This document shows, piece after piece, positions 31,995 to 40,610 of a stretch of 64,000 bases of DNA (position 1 is the stretch's first letter; every line of letters begins with the position of its first letter). The DNA comes from Desulfuromusa sp. (GTDB taxonomy: Bacteria > Desulfobacterota > Desulfuromonadia > Desulfuromonadales > Geopsychrobacteraceae), in the NCBI GenBank assembly GCA_016744675.1, contig JADGDX010000001.1:81578-145577 (forward strand), written 5' to 3'. The position numbers were made by a program, and so were the translations under genes. Under the pieces are notes generated by a model. That model ran no database searches and was not told the origin of the DNA. It saw only the letters and a program-made list of their open reading frames with translations.

Positions 31995-32510
31995 ATGGAT
32001 GAATTAAAGCGGATTATTCGGGATATTCCCGATTTTCCCAAAAAAGGAATTATTTTTAAAGATATTACAACTTTGCTTTCAGATGCAAAAAGCTTTCACC
32101 GCATGGTTGATCTCTTGGCACACCGCTACCTAGGAGAAAAGATTGATCAGATTGTAGGGATTGAAGCTCGTGGGTTTATTCTCGGTGCAGCTCTGGCATA
32201 TAAGTTAGGAACAGGAATCACTCTCGTTCGTAAACCAGGGAAACTTCCATATCAGACGTGCAGCATTAATTATGATCTCGAGTATGGAAGTGATTCGCTC
32301 GAAATTCATGAAGATGCCTTCAAAAAAGGTGACCGGGTGATTATCGCTGATGACTTGTTAGCCACAGGCGGGACTATGGCCGCTGTTTTTGAGCTGGTTG
32401 AAAATATAGGAGCCGAGGTTCACGAATGTGCATTTATGGCTGAGCTTGAATTCCTCAATGGTCGCAGTAGACTCCCCGACGGTAAGGTTTATAGTCTGTT
32501 GAAGCTTTGA
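31995..32510 (+). CDS. apt: Adenine phosphoribosyltransferase
   Basis: Salvages adenine to AMP with PRPP. The 171-residue protein has the PRPP loop [14 protein letters not shown] and the adenine-side segment [17 protein letters not shown]. It follows rpoS closely and ends the housekeeping half of the window. Confidence 0.97.
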   Translation: MDELKRIIRDIPDFPKKGIIFKDITTLLSDAKSFHRMVDLLAHRYLGEKIDQIVGIEARGFILGAALAYKLGTGITLVRKPGKLPYQTCSINYDLEYGSDSLEIHEDAFKKGDRVIIADDLLATGGTMAAVFELVENIGAEVHECAFMAELEFLNGRSRLPDGKVYSLLKL

Positions 32511-32602
32511 TTGCGAATCTAGACTGTCTTAGCATAGAAGGAATTGTCGAGCTTGGCCAAGAGCTTCTTACTTAGAACTGTTTCTGAAATCAGTTGGTAA
32601 AT

Positions 32603-34033
32603 CTACTCTTTAATAGGATGCCACTTTTCTGCTCTAATTACGGCATTTTTAAATTTTTTAAGAAAATGTTGACGATCTTTTTTTGGCAGGTAACGCTTAA
32701 GGGAACTGTTCATGGAGTATTGCACATTCTGGTTGGACGCGGCCAATCGTGCTGTTCCAAGGGCTGTTAATTCTGGAGATGATTGCACTGTGATTTGCCG
32801 ATTTAGGACATCAGCTAAGAATTGACATAAGTATGGATTAGCTGACAACCCTCCATCTATGGAAATTTCGTTTTTAACAGATGTGAATTTGTTCATCGCA
32901 GTGATCACTTCAGTTGCTCGAAACACAATCCCTTCTAAGATCGATTGCATTAAGTCAATGGGTTGTGTGTCTAGTGTTAAGCCAATCCATAGCCCTCCTG
33001 CCGTTTTATCCCAGTATGGACAACCTAGGCCGGTTAGGGCTGGGACAAAAACTAAGCCTCTTTCTATTGCGCTTTTTTTTCCAAAATGTTGGATTTGATC
33101 AAAAGATTTGAATAAACCCAAAGATTTTGCCCAATTAATTGCTGATCCAGCAGAAAAAACGCCACCATCCAGAGCGTATACAGGTTTTTGTTCCTTTAAT
33201 TGCCATGCTACTGTTGGCAGTAGCTCTTGTCGTGATGGTTGTTGTGGGGCGGTCCCTGTGACCACTAACGCGAATGCGCCCGTACCAAAAGTAACCTTGA
33301 TGTCACCGGCGTTTATACATCCATGTCCATATAGCGCAGCCTGTTGATCAACGACACTTGCTGTGACAGGGATACGCCGATTGTTTGACAGAATTGAACC
33401 AAGGTCACCTGTTGTTGATACAATTTCTGGTAATGTGCTTATCGGAACTTCAAAAAGATTGCAAAGCTCCTCATCCCATTGACCAGTCTGTAGATTCATT
33501 AATGATGTTCTTGATGCAGTACTGATATCTGTCACAAATCGGCCAGTCAGTCGATCTAGAAAAAAAGCATCAGTTGTGCCCATTCTTAACTTTCCGTTCA
33601 AGAGGAGATCTTTTGCTTTAGGGGTGTTTTTTAGAATCCATGATAGCTTTGAAGCCGAAAAATATGAATCTAATGGCAACCCAGCTTTTTGTAGTACTAG
33701 ATCTTGTTTGTTATCGGATTTGAGATTTTCTATATAGGAATGGGTTCGGTTGTCCTGCCAGACAATAATAGGCGATATTGCTTGTTTTGAATCTGCGTCC
33801 CAAGCCAGGCAGCTTTCTCCTTGATTATCTATGCCAATGGTTGAAACATCATTGCAGCAATCAATACACAGTTGGATATTTCGAATTATTTCTTCTGCAT
33901 CATGTTCGACCCACCCTGGTGAGGGATAAAATTGTTGGTGCTCAATGGTTTTAATTATTGTTCCCGCGCCAGAGGCATCAAGCCTCAGGGCACGTGTGCT
34001 GGTAGTACTTTGATCAATAGCGAGTATTGTCAT
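32603..34033 (-). CDS. FGGY-family kinase related to glycerol kinase, altered substrate site
   Basis: A 476-residue sugar/polyol kinase with the glycerol-kinase layout: DQSTTSTRALRLD phosphate loop, VWQDNRT, LPLDSYFSASKLSWIL, and VVDQQAALYGHGC (Asp229, catalytic base). In E. coli GlpK, glycerol is held by Arg83, Glu84, Trp103, Tyr135 and Asp245. Here the equivalents are Gly72, Glu73, Trp92, Tyr124 and Asp229, so the arginine is lost (NQGE instead of NQRE). That suggests a different small polyol. It is divergently oriented from the TRAP operon with 485 bases between. I do not assign glpK; a glycerol-like substrate is inference. Confidence 0.8.
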   Translation of the reverse strand: MTILAIDQSTTSTRALRLDASGAGTIIKTIEHQQFYPSPGWVEHDAEEIIRNIQLCIDCCNDVSTIGIDNQGESCLAWDADSKQAISPIIVWQDNRTHSYIENLKSDNKQDLVLQKAGLPLDSYFSASKLSWILKNTPKAKDLLLNGKLRMGTTDAFFLDRLTGRFVTDISTASRTSLMNLQTGQWDEELCNLFEVPISTLPEIVSTTGDLGSILSNNRRIPVTASVVDQQAALYGHGCINAGDIKVTFGTGAFALVVTGTAPQQPSRQELLPTVAWQLKEQKPVYALDGGVFSAGSAINWAKSLGLFKSFDQIQHFGKKSAIERGLVFVPALTGLGCPYWDKTAGGLWIGLTLDTQPIDLMQSILEGIVFRATEVITAMNKFTSVKNEISIDGGLSANPYLCQFLADVLNRQITVQSSPELTALGTARLAASNQNVQYSMNSSLKRYLPKKDRQHFLKKFKNAVIRAEKWHPIKE

Positions 34034-34331
34034 CTGGGGTTCCAGTTTCTAGGAGTAAGAGTTTGTCGTAGTGAGAGTTTAAATAAAGCAATTGAAAATA
34101 AAGGTTTGTTTTATGCCTACATTAATGAAATAAATAGTGCAACGCTATTCGGTATTTCATGAGAATAATTGATGTGTAGCGATAAGTTTAAAAACTAGAT
34201 GATTTCATAAAATGACCATTCGGGCAAATTGATTCCTTGTTCGGTCTAACACTGCTGTGCTAATTTGAATGAAAGGGAACGTTTTGTGTTCTTTTATGCT
34301 ATGGCAAGTGAGTGTTTTATGAATATCAATC
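34034..34331. other. AT-rich intergenic region between kinase and TRAP operon
   Basis: No credible gene or RNA is seen here. The stretch must contain the leftward promoter of the kinase gene; I cannot pick it with confidence. A sigma-54-like TGGCA at about 34302 lacks the downstream GC element. Confidence 0.5.
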
Positions 34332-34361
34332 TTGCAATACAAAAACAAACTATGTTATATA
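34332..34361 (+). promoter_or_regulatory. Likely sigma-70 promoter of the TRAP operon
   Basis: A -35-like TTGCAA (34332-34337) lies 18 bases before an extended -10 (TGTTATATA, hexamer 34356-34361). Transcription would begin near 34368, placing the whole ANTAR-type leader at the 5' end of the message. Confidence 0.5.
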
Positions 34362-34384
34362 GTTTTTTAAATGTAGATATATTT

Positions 34385-34455
34385 TCACCCAATGGCGGGT
34401 GATGCAGCGATGATGCTTGTACGGAGAATTCACAGATCTCTTGCAAGCATTTTTT
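34385..34455 (+). promoter_or_regulatory. Candidate ANTAR-responsive antiterminator leader upstream of the TRAP operon
   Basis: A 6-bp stem TCACCC/GGGTGA carries the hexaloop AATGGC (34391-34396), with A at loop position 1 and G at position 4, the hallmark of ANTAR RNA targets. It is followed by an intrinsic terminator: arm ATGCTTGTA from 34413, with an inner GGAGA/TCTCT extension, and TGCAAGCAT ending 34450, then T5. The second hexaloop hairpin is not clean here (AGCGAT at 34406-34411 has the right A and G but poor stem pairing). Loop and layout match the leaders of eutS and eutA, so EutV is the likely reader. The antitermination mechanism is established for EutV/NasR; its application here is inference. 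Confidence 0.7.
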
Positions 34456-34518
34456 GTTTGCGCTGGGCAATTAAGCCAGTGCTTGTTATTTAGTTTGTGC
34501 TAGGAGGAATATTTTTAA

Positions 34519-35031
34519 ATGCCCAAATTTATAATTCTTTATGTCAAGTATGTTGACGCCATTTCGATAAAAATTGGTCGGGCGGTCATGTACCTAATAT
34601 TTGTCATGATTGCTGTATTGCTTCTCGGCGCGCTGACTCGGAATGTCTTGCATATGCCCCTATCTTGGACTGTTGAGATGGCTCAATTTATTATTACGGC
34701 CTATTATATTGCTGGTGGTGCCTATTCAATGATTTTAAGAGAGCATGTGCGAATGGATTTGCTCTATGAACGTTTCTCTGAAAAAACTAGAGCACGAGTC
34801 GATGTTGTTACCACCTTTTTTCTGATTTTCTATCTTGTTACCCTCCTGATTGGGTCGATTTCCAGCACCATGTACGCGATTGAGTATGGCCAGCGAAATT
34901 TTTCTCAATGGAATCCCTCAATGATACCGATCAAAATCATTATGGTTGCAGGTATTGTTTTAATGATTCTTGAATCTGTCTCTGTTTTCTTCAAGGATCT
35001 GGCAACAGCTAAAGGAATCAAAATCACATGA
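34519..35031 (+). CDS. dctQ: TRAP transporter small membrane subunit DctQ
   Basis: A 170-residue four-helix inner-membrane protein of the DctQ family (NVLHMPLSWTVEMAQF is the typical region after helix 1). It supports the large subunit of a tripartite ATP-independent periplasmic transporter. AGGAGGA lies upstream and the stop overlaps dctM by four bases. It is the first gene downstream of an ANTAR-type leader. Confidence 0.93.
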   Translation: MPKFIILYVKYVDAISIKIGRAVMYLIFVMIAVLLLGALTRNVLHMPLSWTVEMAQFIITAYYIAGGAYSMILREHVRMDLLYERFSEKTRARVDVVTTFFLIFYLVTLLIGSISSTMYAIEYGQRNFSQWNPSMIPIKIIMVAGIVLMILESVSVFFKDLATAKGIKIT

Positions 35032-36350
35032 GTTATGAATTAATCGCCCTGACGATGTTTGGGGGAATGCTGCTTTTGATGCTGACAGGGCAGCGTGTCT
35101 TTGCTGCAATTGGTTTTGTCTCCGCTGCTGCCTCATTGTTGCTCTATGGTAATGGCGCTATTGAGATGCCATTTAATGCAGCATTTAAGCTGTTTAATTG
35201 GTACCCCATGTTGACCTTGCCGTTATTTGTTTATATGGGATATGTCCTTTCCGAATCAGGTATAGCCGATGATCTCTACACGATGTTTCATGTTTGGTTT
35301 GGCAGAATAAACGGTGGGTTAGCTGTTGGCACAATTGGTTTGATGGTCGTCATCTCAGCCATGAACGGGCTCAGCGTTGCCGGAATGGCTATTGGGGCAA
35401 CAATTGCGCTTCCAGAAATGCTACGGCGTAATTATGACAAAGTGATGATTACAGGGGTTGTTCAAGCTGGTAGTTCTTTGGGTATTCTGGTGCCTCCCAG
35501 CGTAGTTCTGGTTCTTTACGGAATGATTGCTCGTCAGCCAGTAGGTCGGCTTTGGTTGGCTGGAGTCATTCCAGGGTTAATGATGGCCGCCTTATTTGCC
35601 ATCTATATCGTCGTTAGATGTAAACTCCAACCTCACCTTGCTCCTACGGTGAGTGAAGAAGAGCTTGATATTCCTTTAAAGGAGAAACTGAAATTATTAA
35701 AGGCCGGCATCATTCCATTCTTGATTTTCTTTTTCATGACTGGTTTGTTTTTGATGGGAATTACTAGCTTGGTGGAAAGCTCGGCAGTTGGTGCAACTGC
35801 AGCTACGATTGCGGCTATTGCTAAGGGCGCTTTTACCCGTAAAGTCATTGAAGAGTCGGTCAGGAAAACCCTTGGTATCTCTTGCATGTTTATGTGGGTT
35901 ATTCTAGCAGCCCTTTCTTTTGGGGCCGTTTTCGACGGGATTGGAGCTGTTAAAGCTATTGAGGCATTGTTTATTACTAAATGGGATTTGAGCCCCTGGC
36001 AAGTGTTGGTAATGATGCAGTTGTCGTACATTGTGATGGGAATGTTTTTAGACGATACCGCGATGCTGGTAATTGTTGCACCGCTTTATGTCCCGCTTGT
36101 TATTGCTTTAGGGTTCAACCCAATTTGGTATGGGGTTTTGTATACAATCACTTGCCAGATTGCTTATATGACCCCTCCCTTTGGTTACAATCTTTTTTTA
36201 ATGCGTGCCATGGCTCCACCAGAGATCACTTTACCTGATATATATCGTTCTATTATCCCGTTTGTGTTGATTATGGTCTTTGCCTTGGTATTAATCATGG
36301 TTTTCCCACAGATAACTTTGTGGCTCCCTGATTACATTTATTCAAAATAA
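35028..36350 (+). CDS. dctM: TRAP transporter large membrane subunit DctM
   Basis: A 440-residue, about 12-helix permease of the ion-transporter superfamily. Typical features are LLMLTGQRVFAAIG, the MNGLSVAGMAIGATIALPEM region, LVPPSVVLVLYG and a C-terminal MTPPFGYNLFLMRAMAP. It couples solute uptake to an ion gradient (usually sodium). Overlap with dctQ indicates coupled translation. Confidence 0.95.
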   Translation: MSYELIALTMFGGMLLLMLTGQRVFAAIGFVSAAASLLLYGNGAIEMPFNAAFKLFNWYPMLTLPLFVYMGYVLSESGIADDLYTMFHVWFGRINGGLAVGTIGLMVVISAMNGLSVAGMAIGATIALPEMLRRNYDKVMITGVVQAGSSLGILVPPSVVLVLYGMIARQPVGRLWLAGVIPGLMMAALFAIYIVVRCKLQPHLAPTVSEEELDIPLKEKLKLLKAGIIPFLIFFFMTGLFLMGITSLVESSAVGATAATIAAIAKGAFTRKVIEESVRKTLGISCMFMWVILAALSFGAVFDGIGAVKAIEALFITKWDLSPWQVLVMMQLSYIVMGMFLDDTAMLVIVAPLYVPLVIALGFNPIWYGVLYTITCQIAYMTPPFGYNLFLMRAMAPPEITLPDIYRSIIPFVLIMVFALVLIMVFPQITLWLPDYIYSK

Positions 36351-36419
36351 CCATAGAACTTTGTAGTGAATTGTTTGTGTCCGGCACTTATCTCTAACCT
36401 TAAGCAGAGGAGTCAATCG

Positions 36420-37523
36420 ATGAAGGATGAAAAAATCGTAACTAAGCCCCAGCCTCAGGAACAGAAAAATGGCCGCCGAGATTTCATTAAGAAGGCAGGT
36501 ATTGCAACCACAGGAGCTGTCGCCGCCTCGACAGTTTTTAGTGCTCCCTATGTATATTCAGCTTCAAATCCAATTAAATGGCGGCTGCAGACTTATTCTG
36601 GAGCAGCATTAGGGGCTCATGTTATTCAACCGCAAATTGAAGCATTTAACCGTGCTGCACATGGGCAGATGGAGATTGAACTTTATTTTGCTGATCAACT
36701 TGTTGCTACGAGTGAGCTTTTCCGTGCAATGCAGAATGGGATGATTGATGCCGTGCAGAGTGATGATGCAACCATGGCCTCCCCAGTAGACATCAATGTT
36801 TTTGGCGGGTACTTCCCGTTCGCAACGCGTTACAGTCTTGATGTGCCTGTTTTATTCAAATACTACGGCTTAAACGAGATCTGGCAGGAGGCTTATGACG
36901 AAGTCAGAAACGTTGAGTGGCTTGGCGCTGGTGCTTGGGATCCTTTGCATATTTTCAGTAAGAAACCAATTAACAGCCTTGCTGATATGAAAGGCAAGCG
37001 GGTCTTTGGCGTACCGACTGCTGGTAAATTTCTGTCTCGCTATGGTCTGGTTCCTGTTACCTTGCCTTGGGATGATATTGAAGTTGCTATCCAAACTGGT
37101 GAGCTTGATGGTGTCGCCTGGTGTGGATTTACCGAAGCCTATGAGGTTGGTTGGGCTGACGTTTGTAATTATGCTCTGTTGAACAACGTGACCGGCGCGT
37201 GGTTCGGTTCCTATTTTGCCAACAGTAAGAGCTGGAAAAAAGTTCCACCTCATCTACAAGAATTGTTCAAGATATCAATGGATAGCTCGCACTACTACCG
37301 TCAGGTCTGGTACTGGGGCGGTGAAGCTAAACTACGGGTTGGCGGAAAGAAGATGGAATTAACCACGATTCCACCGAATGAATGGGATCAGGTTGTAAAA
37401 GATTCAGAAAGTTTCTGGGATGATATGTCTTCTATTAGCCCTCGTGCTGCAAAGGTTGTGAAAATCTTTAAAGAGTATTCAAAGGTTATGCACAAAGCTG
37501 GTGTTCCGTATCGTTATAGTTAA
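36420..37523 (+). CDS. dctP: TRAP transporter solute-binding protein with Tat signal
   Basis: Periplasmic substrate-binding subunit of the DctP family, about 367 residues. The N-terminus has a twin-arginine signal (GRRDFIKKAG followed by a mildly hydrophobic stretch and SAPYVYSAS), so it is exported folded. The mature part (IKWRLQTYSGAALGAHVIQP..., KRVFGVPTAGKFLSRYG) belongs to the DctP fold. I start at ATG 36420 (AGAGGAG seven bases upstream); an upstream start at 36366 adds 18 residues. Substrate cannot be read from sequence; the shared leader with eut genes points to ethanolamine or a close amine. Confidence 0.92.
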   Translation: MKDEKIVTKPQPQEQKNGRRDFIKKAGIATTGAVAASTVFSAPYVYSASNPIKWRLQTYSGAALGAHVIQPQIEAFNRAAHGQMEIELYFADQLVATSELFRAMQNGMIDAVQSDDATMASPVDINVFGGYFPFATRYSLDVPVLFKYYGLNEIWQEAYDEVRNVEWLGAGAWDPLHIFSKKPINSLADMKGKRVFGVPTAGKFLSRYGLVPVTLPWDDIEVAIQTGELDGVAWCGFTEAYEVGWADVCNYALLNNVTGAWFGSYFANSKSWKKVPPHLQELFKISMDSSHYYRQVWYWGGEAKLRVGGKKMELTTIPPNEWDQVVKDSESFWDDMSSISPRAAKVVKIFKEYSKVMHKAGVPYRYS

Positions 37524-37537
37524 TGCTACATATTCTT

Positions 37538-37570
37538 GCCCCTGTCTTTTATGCAGGGGCGAGAATTTTT
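37538..37570 (+). terminator. Intrinsic terminator after dctP
   Basis: Arms GCCCCTG (37538-37544) and CAGGGGC (37554-37560) followed after a few bases by T5. It ends the TRAP transcript, so the eut operon that follows needs its own promoter. Confidence 0.75.
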
Positions 37571-37605
37571 AATGATATAAACTTTTTTTCGGAAAGTCAT
37601 TTAGA

Positions 37606-37633
37606 TCGCTTTTGTTTAAAAACATGCTATATT
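37606..37633 (+). promoter_or_regulatory. Likely promoter of the eutS operon (extended -10)
   Basis: An extended -10, TGCTATATT (37625-37633), with only a weak -35 17 bases further upstream. Transcription from about 37640 would include the ANTAR-type leader that follows. Confidence 0.45.
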
Positions 37634-37662
37634 AATAAAATGAAGTTATAGAGAATTATTGG

Positions 37663-37734
37663 TTGCACAACGGCGTGTGATCCAAAGCGGAGAATGCTTG
37701 CAGAGAAGAAATAAATTCTTGCAGGCATTTTTTT
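37663..37734 (+). promoter_or_regulatory. ANTAR-responsive antiterminator leader upstream of eutS
   Basis: Hairpin with stem 37663-37668/37675-37680 and hexaloop AACGGC (37669-37674; A1 and G4 present). A second loop AAAGC flanked by TCC/GGA (37681-37691) also has A and G in position but is a pentaloop. It is followed by a terminator: arm AATGCTTGCAG from 37693, TTGCAGGCATT at 37719-37729 allowing G-U pairs, and a T-run to 37734. EutV with its ANTAR domain, encoded three genes downstream, should bind and prevent terminator formation. Confidence 0.75.
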
Positions 37735-37752
37735 GTGGAGCTAAGAAAAACT

Positions 37753-38100
37753 GTGTCCGAAGATAAGCAACGAATGATTCAAGAGTATGTGCCCGGCAAA
37801 CAGCTGACATTGGCACATTTAATTGCGAATCCACAAAAATCTATTTGTCAGAGCCTTGGCCTTGATGAAGAGGTTGCGGGTGCAATTGGTATATTAACAA
37901 TTACACCTGGTGAGGCAGCAATTATTGCCGCTGATGTTGCGACTAAAGCTGCGGATGTTGAGATTGGTTTTTTGGATAGATTCGGTGGAGCAGTTGTCAT
38001 TGTTGGCGACGTTGCCAGTGTTGAATCTTCGATTCTTAGTGTTCTTGATGTTTTTGAGACTGTTTTACATTTTGCTATAACGGAAATTACTCGTTCATAA
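37753..38100 (+). CDS. eutS: Microcompartment shell protein EutS (BMC-H)
   Basis: A 115-residue permuted BMC-H shell hexamer subunit. The N-terminal [20 protein letters not shown] and [15 protein letters not shown] match EutS/PduU, which have a bent hexamer and a beta-barrel from the N-terminus. I start at GTG 37753, giving [16 protein letters not shown] like E. coli EutS; an upstream GTG at 37735 directly abuts the leader terminator. First gene of the eutSPVW operon. Confidence 0.95.
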   Translation: MSEDKQRMIQEYVPGKQLTLAHLIANPQKSICQSLGLDEEVAGAIGILTITPGEAAIIAADVATKAADVEIGFLDRFGGAVVIVGDVASVESSILSVLDVFETVLHFAITEITRS

Positions 38101-38110
38101 CGAGGTCCTT

Positions 38111-38533
38111 ATGAAAAAAATTCTCCTTGTCGGAAAAACAGGAAGTGGTAAAACATCTCTAATTCAGAGTCTTCAAGATCATAAGCTTATCTATAAAAAA
38201 ACTCAGACCATTACTTTTAGCGGGATGTTTATCGATTCCCCTGGTGAGTTTTTAGAGAATCGACGTCTTTATCCTGCCCTGATGACCTCATCAGTTGGAT
38301 GTCACACTGTTGTTTTGGTTCAAGATGCGTCGGTGATAAACAGTGTTTTTCCTCCTAATTTCTCAACTATGTTTAAAAAGAAGATTATTGGCATAGTCAC
38401 CAAAGTGGATAAAAAATCAAGCAATCCTGAAAGAGCTGAAAAGTTTCTTAGACGAGCTGGGGCTGAGGAGATCATCAGGACGAGTGCTTTAGACAAAACT
38501 GGACTCGAATTGCTGAGATTGAGCCTTACTTAG
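38111..38533 (+). CDS. eutP: Ethanolamine utilization protein EutP
   Basis: A 140-residue P-loop GTPase-like protein: Walker A GKTGSGKTSLIQ, switch-like DSPGEFLENRRLYPAL, and a guanine-specificity-like VTKVDKK. In Salmonella, EutP has been reported as an acetate kinase for ethanolamine growth; its homologue PduV is linked to the compartment surface. No separate acetate kinase is seen in the locus. Confidence 0.92.
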   Translation: MKKILLVGKTGSGKTSLIQSLQDHKLIYKKTQTITFSGMFIDSPGEFLENRRLYPALMTSSVGCHTVVLVQDASVINSVFPPNFSTMFKKKIIGIVTKVDKKSSNPERAEKFLRRAGAEEIIRTSALDKTGLELLRLSLT

Positions 38534-38542
38534 GATATATTG

Positions 38543-39115
38543 ATGTCATATAAGATTGTTATAGCTGATGATGAACCCATTACTCGCCTTAATATGTATG
38601 AGATTTTGGTTGGTGCTGGTTACGACGTTGTTGGTGAGGCTGGAGATGGATTTGATGCACTGGATCTCTGTAGGGAGCACCATCCCGATCTAGCTTTACT
38701 GGACATCAAGATGCCTCTTATCGATGGATTGAAAGCTGCTCAACTTATTAAAGAAGAAAAGCTGGCAGGAAGCATTTTGTTGCTAACTGCATATAGTGGC
38801 AAAGAGTTCGTTGACCAGGCTAAGGATGCCGGCGTTGAGGGATATTTGGTCAAGCCGGTATCAGAGGATTCTCTCCTTCCGATGGTAGAAGTTGCAATTG
38901 CTAAAGGGATGGAAATGGATCGAATGAGAGAGGATATTCGCAGAGCTCAGGATGATTTAGAAGGCAGAAAACTGATTGAAAGAGCCAAAGGTATTCTGAT
39001 GGCTCAGGAAAAACTCTCTGAAGATGATGCCTATAAAAAAATTCGCAGAATAAGTATGGATAAGGGTCGACCTATGAAAGATATTGCTAAAGCTATTCTG
39101 TTGAATAGTGTTTGA
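38543..39115 (+). CDS. eutV: Response regulator EutV with ANTAR RNA-binding domain
   Basis: A 190-residue antiterminator. Receiver domain: acidic pair DDEP, phosphoacceptor Asp in LALLDIKMP, Thr/Lys in LLTAYS and YLVKPVS. The C-terminal ANTAR domain (from ~residue 135; LIERAKGILMAQEKLSEDDAYKKIRRISMDKGRPMKDIA) binds paired hexaloop RNA. Start at ATG 38543, with AGGA seven bases upstream. Works with the adjacent kinase EutW; its targets here are probably the three leaders at 34385, 37663 and 40611. Confidence 0.95.
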   Translation: MSYKIVIADDEPITRLNMYEILVGAGYDVVGEAGDGFDALDLCREHHPDLALLDIKMPLIDGLKAAQLIKEEKLAGSILLLTAYSGKEFVDQAKDAGVEGYLVKPVSEDSLLPMVEVAIAKGMEMDRMREDIRRAQDDLEGRKLIERAKGILMAQEKLSEDDAYKKIRRISMDKGRPMKDIAKAILLNSV

Positions 39116-39122
39116 GGAACCT

Positions 39123-40556
39123 ATGCTTGTCGCCCTTTGCCAGCAGCATTCTGATCTTACTGAGACCGATATACAGCAAATAAAAAAAAATGCTGAATGT
39201 CTGGAGAGTGTCGCTGAATTGGTGGGGGCTGACATTTTTATAGATTGTTGCACTAGGGATCCGGATATAGCAGTAGTGGTATCTCAGGCACGGCCATCTT
39301 CGGTAAAGTCTCTTTATTCTGGCTCAGTTGTTGGAAAATTTGCTCATCGAAGTAAAGAGCCAGCAGTTCTTAGGACTTTAGAAGTCGGTATGCCAACAAT
39401 GGACATGAGTGGTGTGACGCAGGAAGATAAAAATGTAAGGCAAAGCGTGTCGCCGATCAAGAATTCTTCTGGAGTTGTTATTGGTGCACTGATTGCCGAA
39501 AAAGATGTCACTGAAAGGGTTAGAGCAGAAAAAAAATTGTCGGTACTGACCCAAACCACTGAACAACTAATCGAAAGAAGGGCGATTTCTGGTACGGGAG
39601 ACAATAGCCTTCCTTATCATGTGACCGATGGGATTCTGATATTTAGCCGCTCAGGTATTTGTACTTACGCCAACCCGGTGGCTGAAAAAGTTTATCGTGA
39701 TCTGGGATACCTTGAACGACTTGAAGGCCTTAGCTTTTCCAACATAACCTTTCATGGGGTTGAATTTGAAGATATTCTCTCTAAAAAACAAGTTACTCTC
39801 AATGATCTCGAAGTAGGTAACTACATTTTTCATATCAAGTATACATATGTGAAAAATAAAAATGAGAATTTTGCTGGGGTTGTCATGTTGATCAATGATG
39901 TGACTGATGTGAAAAATAAAGAAAAAGAGCTGGTTCTTAAAACAGTTGCAATTAGTGAAATCCATCACCGGGTCAAAAACAACTTACAGACGATAGCAAG
40001 TCTTTTAAAGCTTCAATGTCGCAGAGTTGACGATGTGGCAGCGAAAGTCGCTTTTAATGAAAGTATCAGTCAGGTTCTGAGTATCGCTGCAACCCATGAA
40101 ATATTGGCAGAAGATTGTAAAGATGATGTCGATATTATGACGATGCTGCAGAAGATCAAGGCTAACACAGCTCAACATGGACTTCTGAAAAGCAAAGGAA
40201 TCACCATTAATCTTAAAGGCGATACCTTTTTGTGTGATTCGGATACGGCAACGTCAATCGCGCTTGTTGTTAATGAAGTAACGCAGAACAGTTTGAAATA
40301 TGCTTTTATTGGCAGGGAGTCAGGGGTAATTGATATAGAAATTTGTAAAGGGGCTATGTATTCAAATATTTCTATCATCGATGATGGGATTGGTTTTGAC
40401 TTTGATAAAGACTCTTCAGAAAAACTCGGCTTGCTTATTGTACGACGGATTGTTACGGAAAAGCTTAAAGGCAATTTGTCGACTGAATCGAATCAGAGTG
40501 GAACCAAAGTTTTATTTGATTTTCCGTTGAGTCAACTGAATCCTGAACCGATGTAA
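39123..40556 (+). CDS. eutW: Sensor histidine kinase EutW
   Basis: A 477-residue soluble-looking kinase without clear membrane segments, consistent with cytoplasmic ethanolamine sensing. The N-terminal ~130 residues form the likely sensing region, then a PAS-like segment (VTDGILIFSRSGICTYANPVAEK), then HisKA_2 with the phosphorylated His in EIHHRVKNNLQTIASLL, and a HATPase with NSLKYAF and IDDGIGFDF. ATG 39123 has GAGG five bases upstream. Pairs with EutV; ethanolamine as the signal is known for the Enterococcus pair and inferred here. Confidence 0.92.
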   Translation: MLVALCQQHSDLTETDIQQIKKNAECLESVAELVGADIFIDCCTRDPDIAVVVSQARPSSVKSLYSGSVVGKFAHRSKEPAVLRTLEVGMPTMDMSGVTQEDKNVRQSVSPIKNSSGVVIGALIAEKDVTERVRAEKKLSVLTQTTEQLIERRAISGTGDNSLPYHVTDGILIFSRSGICTYANPVAEKVYRDLGYLERLEGLSFSNITFHGVEFEDILSKKQVTLNDLEVGNYIFHIKYTYVKNKNENFAGVVMLINDVTDVKNKEKELVLKTVAISEIHHRVKNNLQTIASLLKLQCRRVDDVAAKVAFNESISQVLSIAATHEILAEDCKDDVDIMTMLQKIKANTAQHGLLKSKGITINLKGDTFLCDSDTATSIALVVNEVTQNSLKYAFIGRESGVIDIEICKGAMYSNISIIDDGIGFDFDKDSSEKLGLLIVRRIVTEKLKGNLSTESNQSGTKVLFDFPLSQLNPEPM

Positions 40557-40566
40557 TGATTTAAAT

Positions 40567-40585
40567 CCTCCTGAAGTGTGGGAGG
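40567..40585 (+). repeat. Small hairpin after eutW
   Basis: Inverted repeat CCTCC/GGAGG (40567-40571, 40581-40585) just after the eutW stop. It may separate the eutSPVW message from the eutA leader, but it lacks a proper T-run, so a full terminator is not claimed. Confidence 0.4.
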
Positions 40586-40610
40586 TTGTTAATGATGATT
40601 ATGAGTATTT

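Noticed and set aside
34302..34330. Sigma-54 promoter for the TRAP operon
   Set aside because: TGGCA is present but the -12 GC element is missing; the sigma-70 extended -10 fits better.
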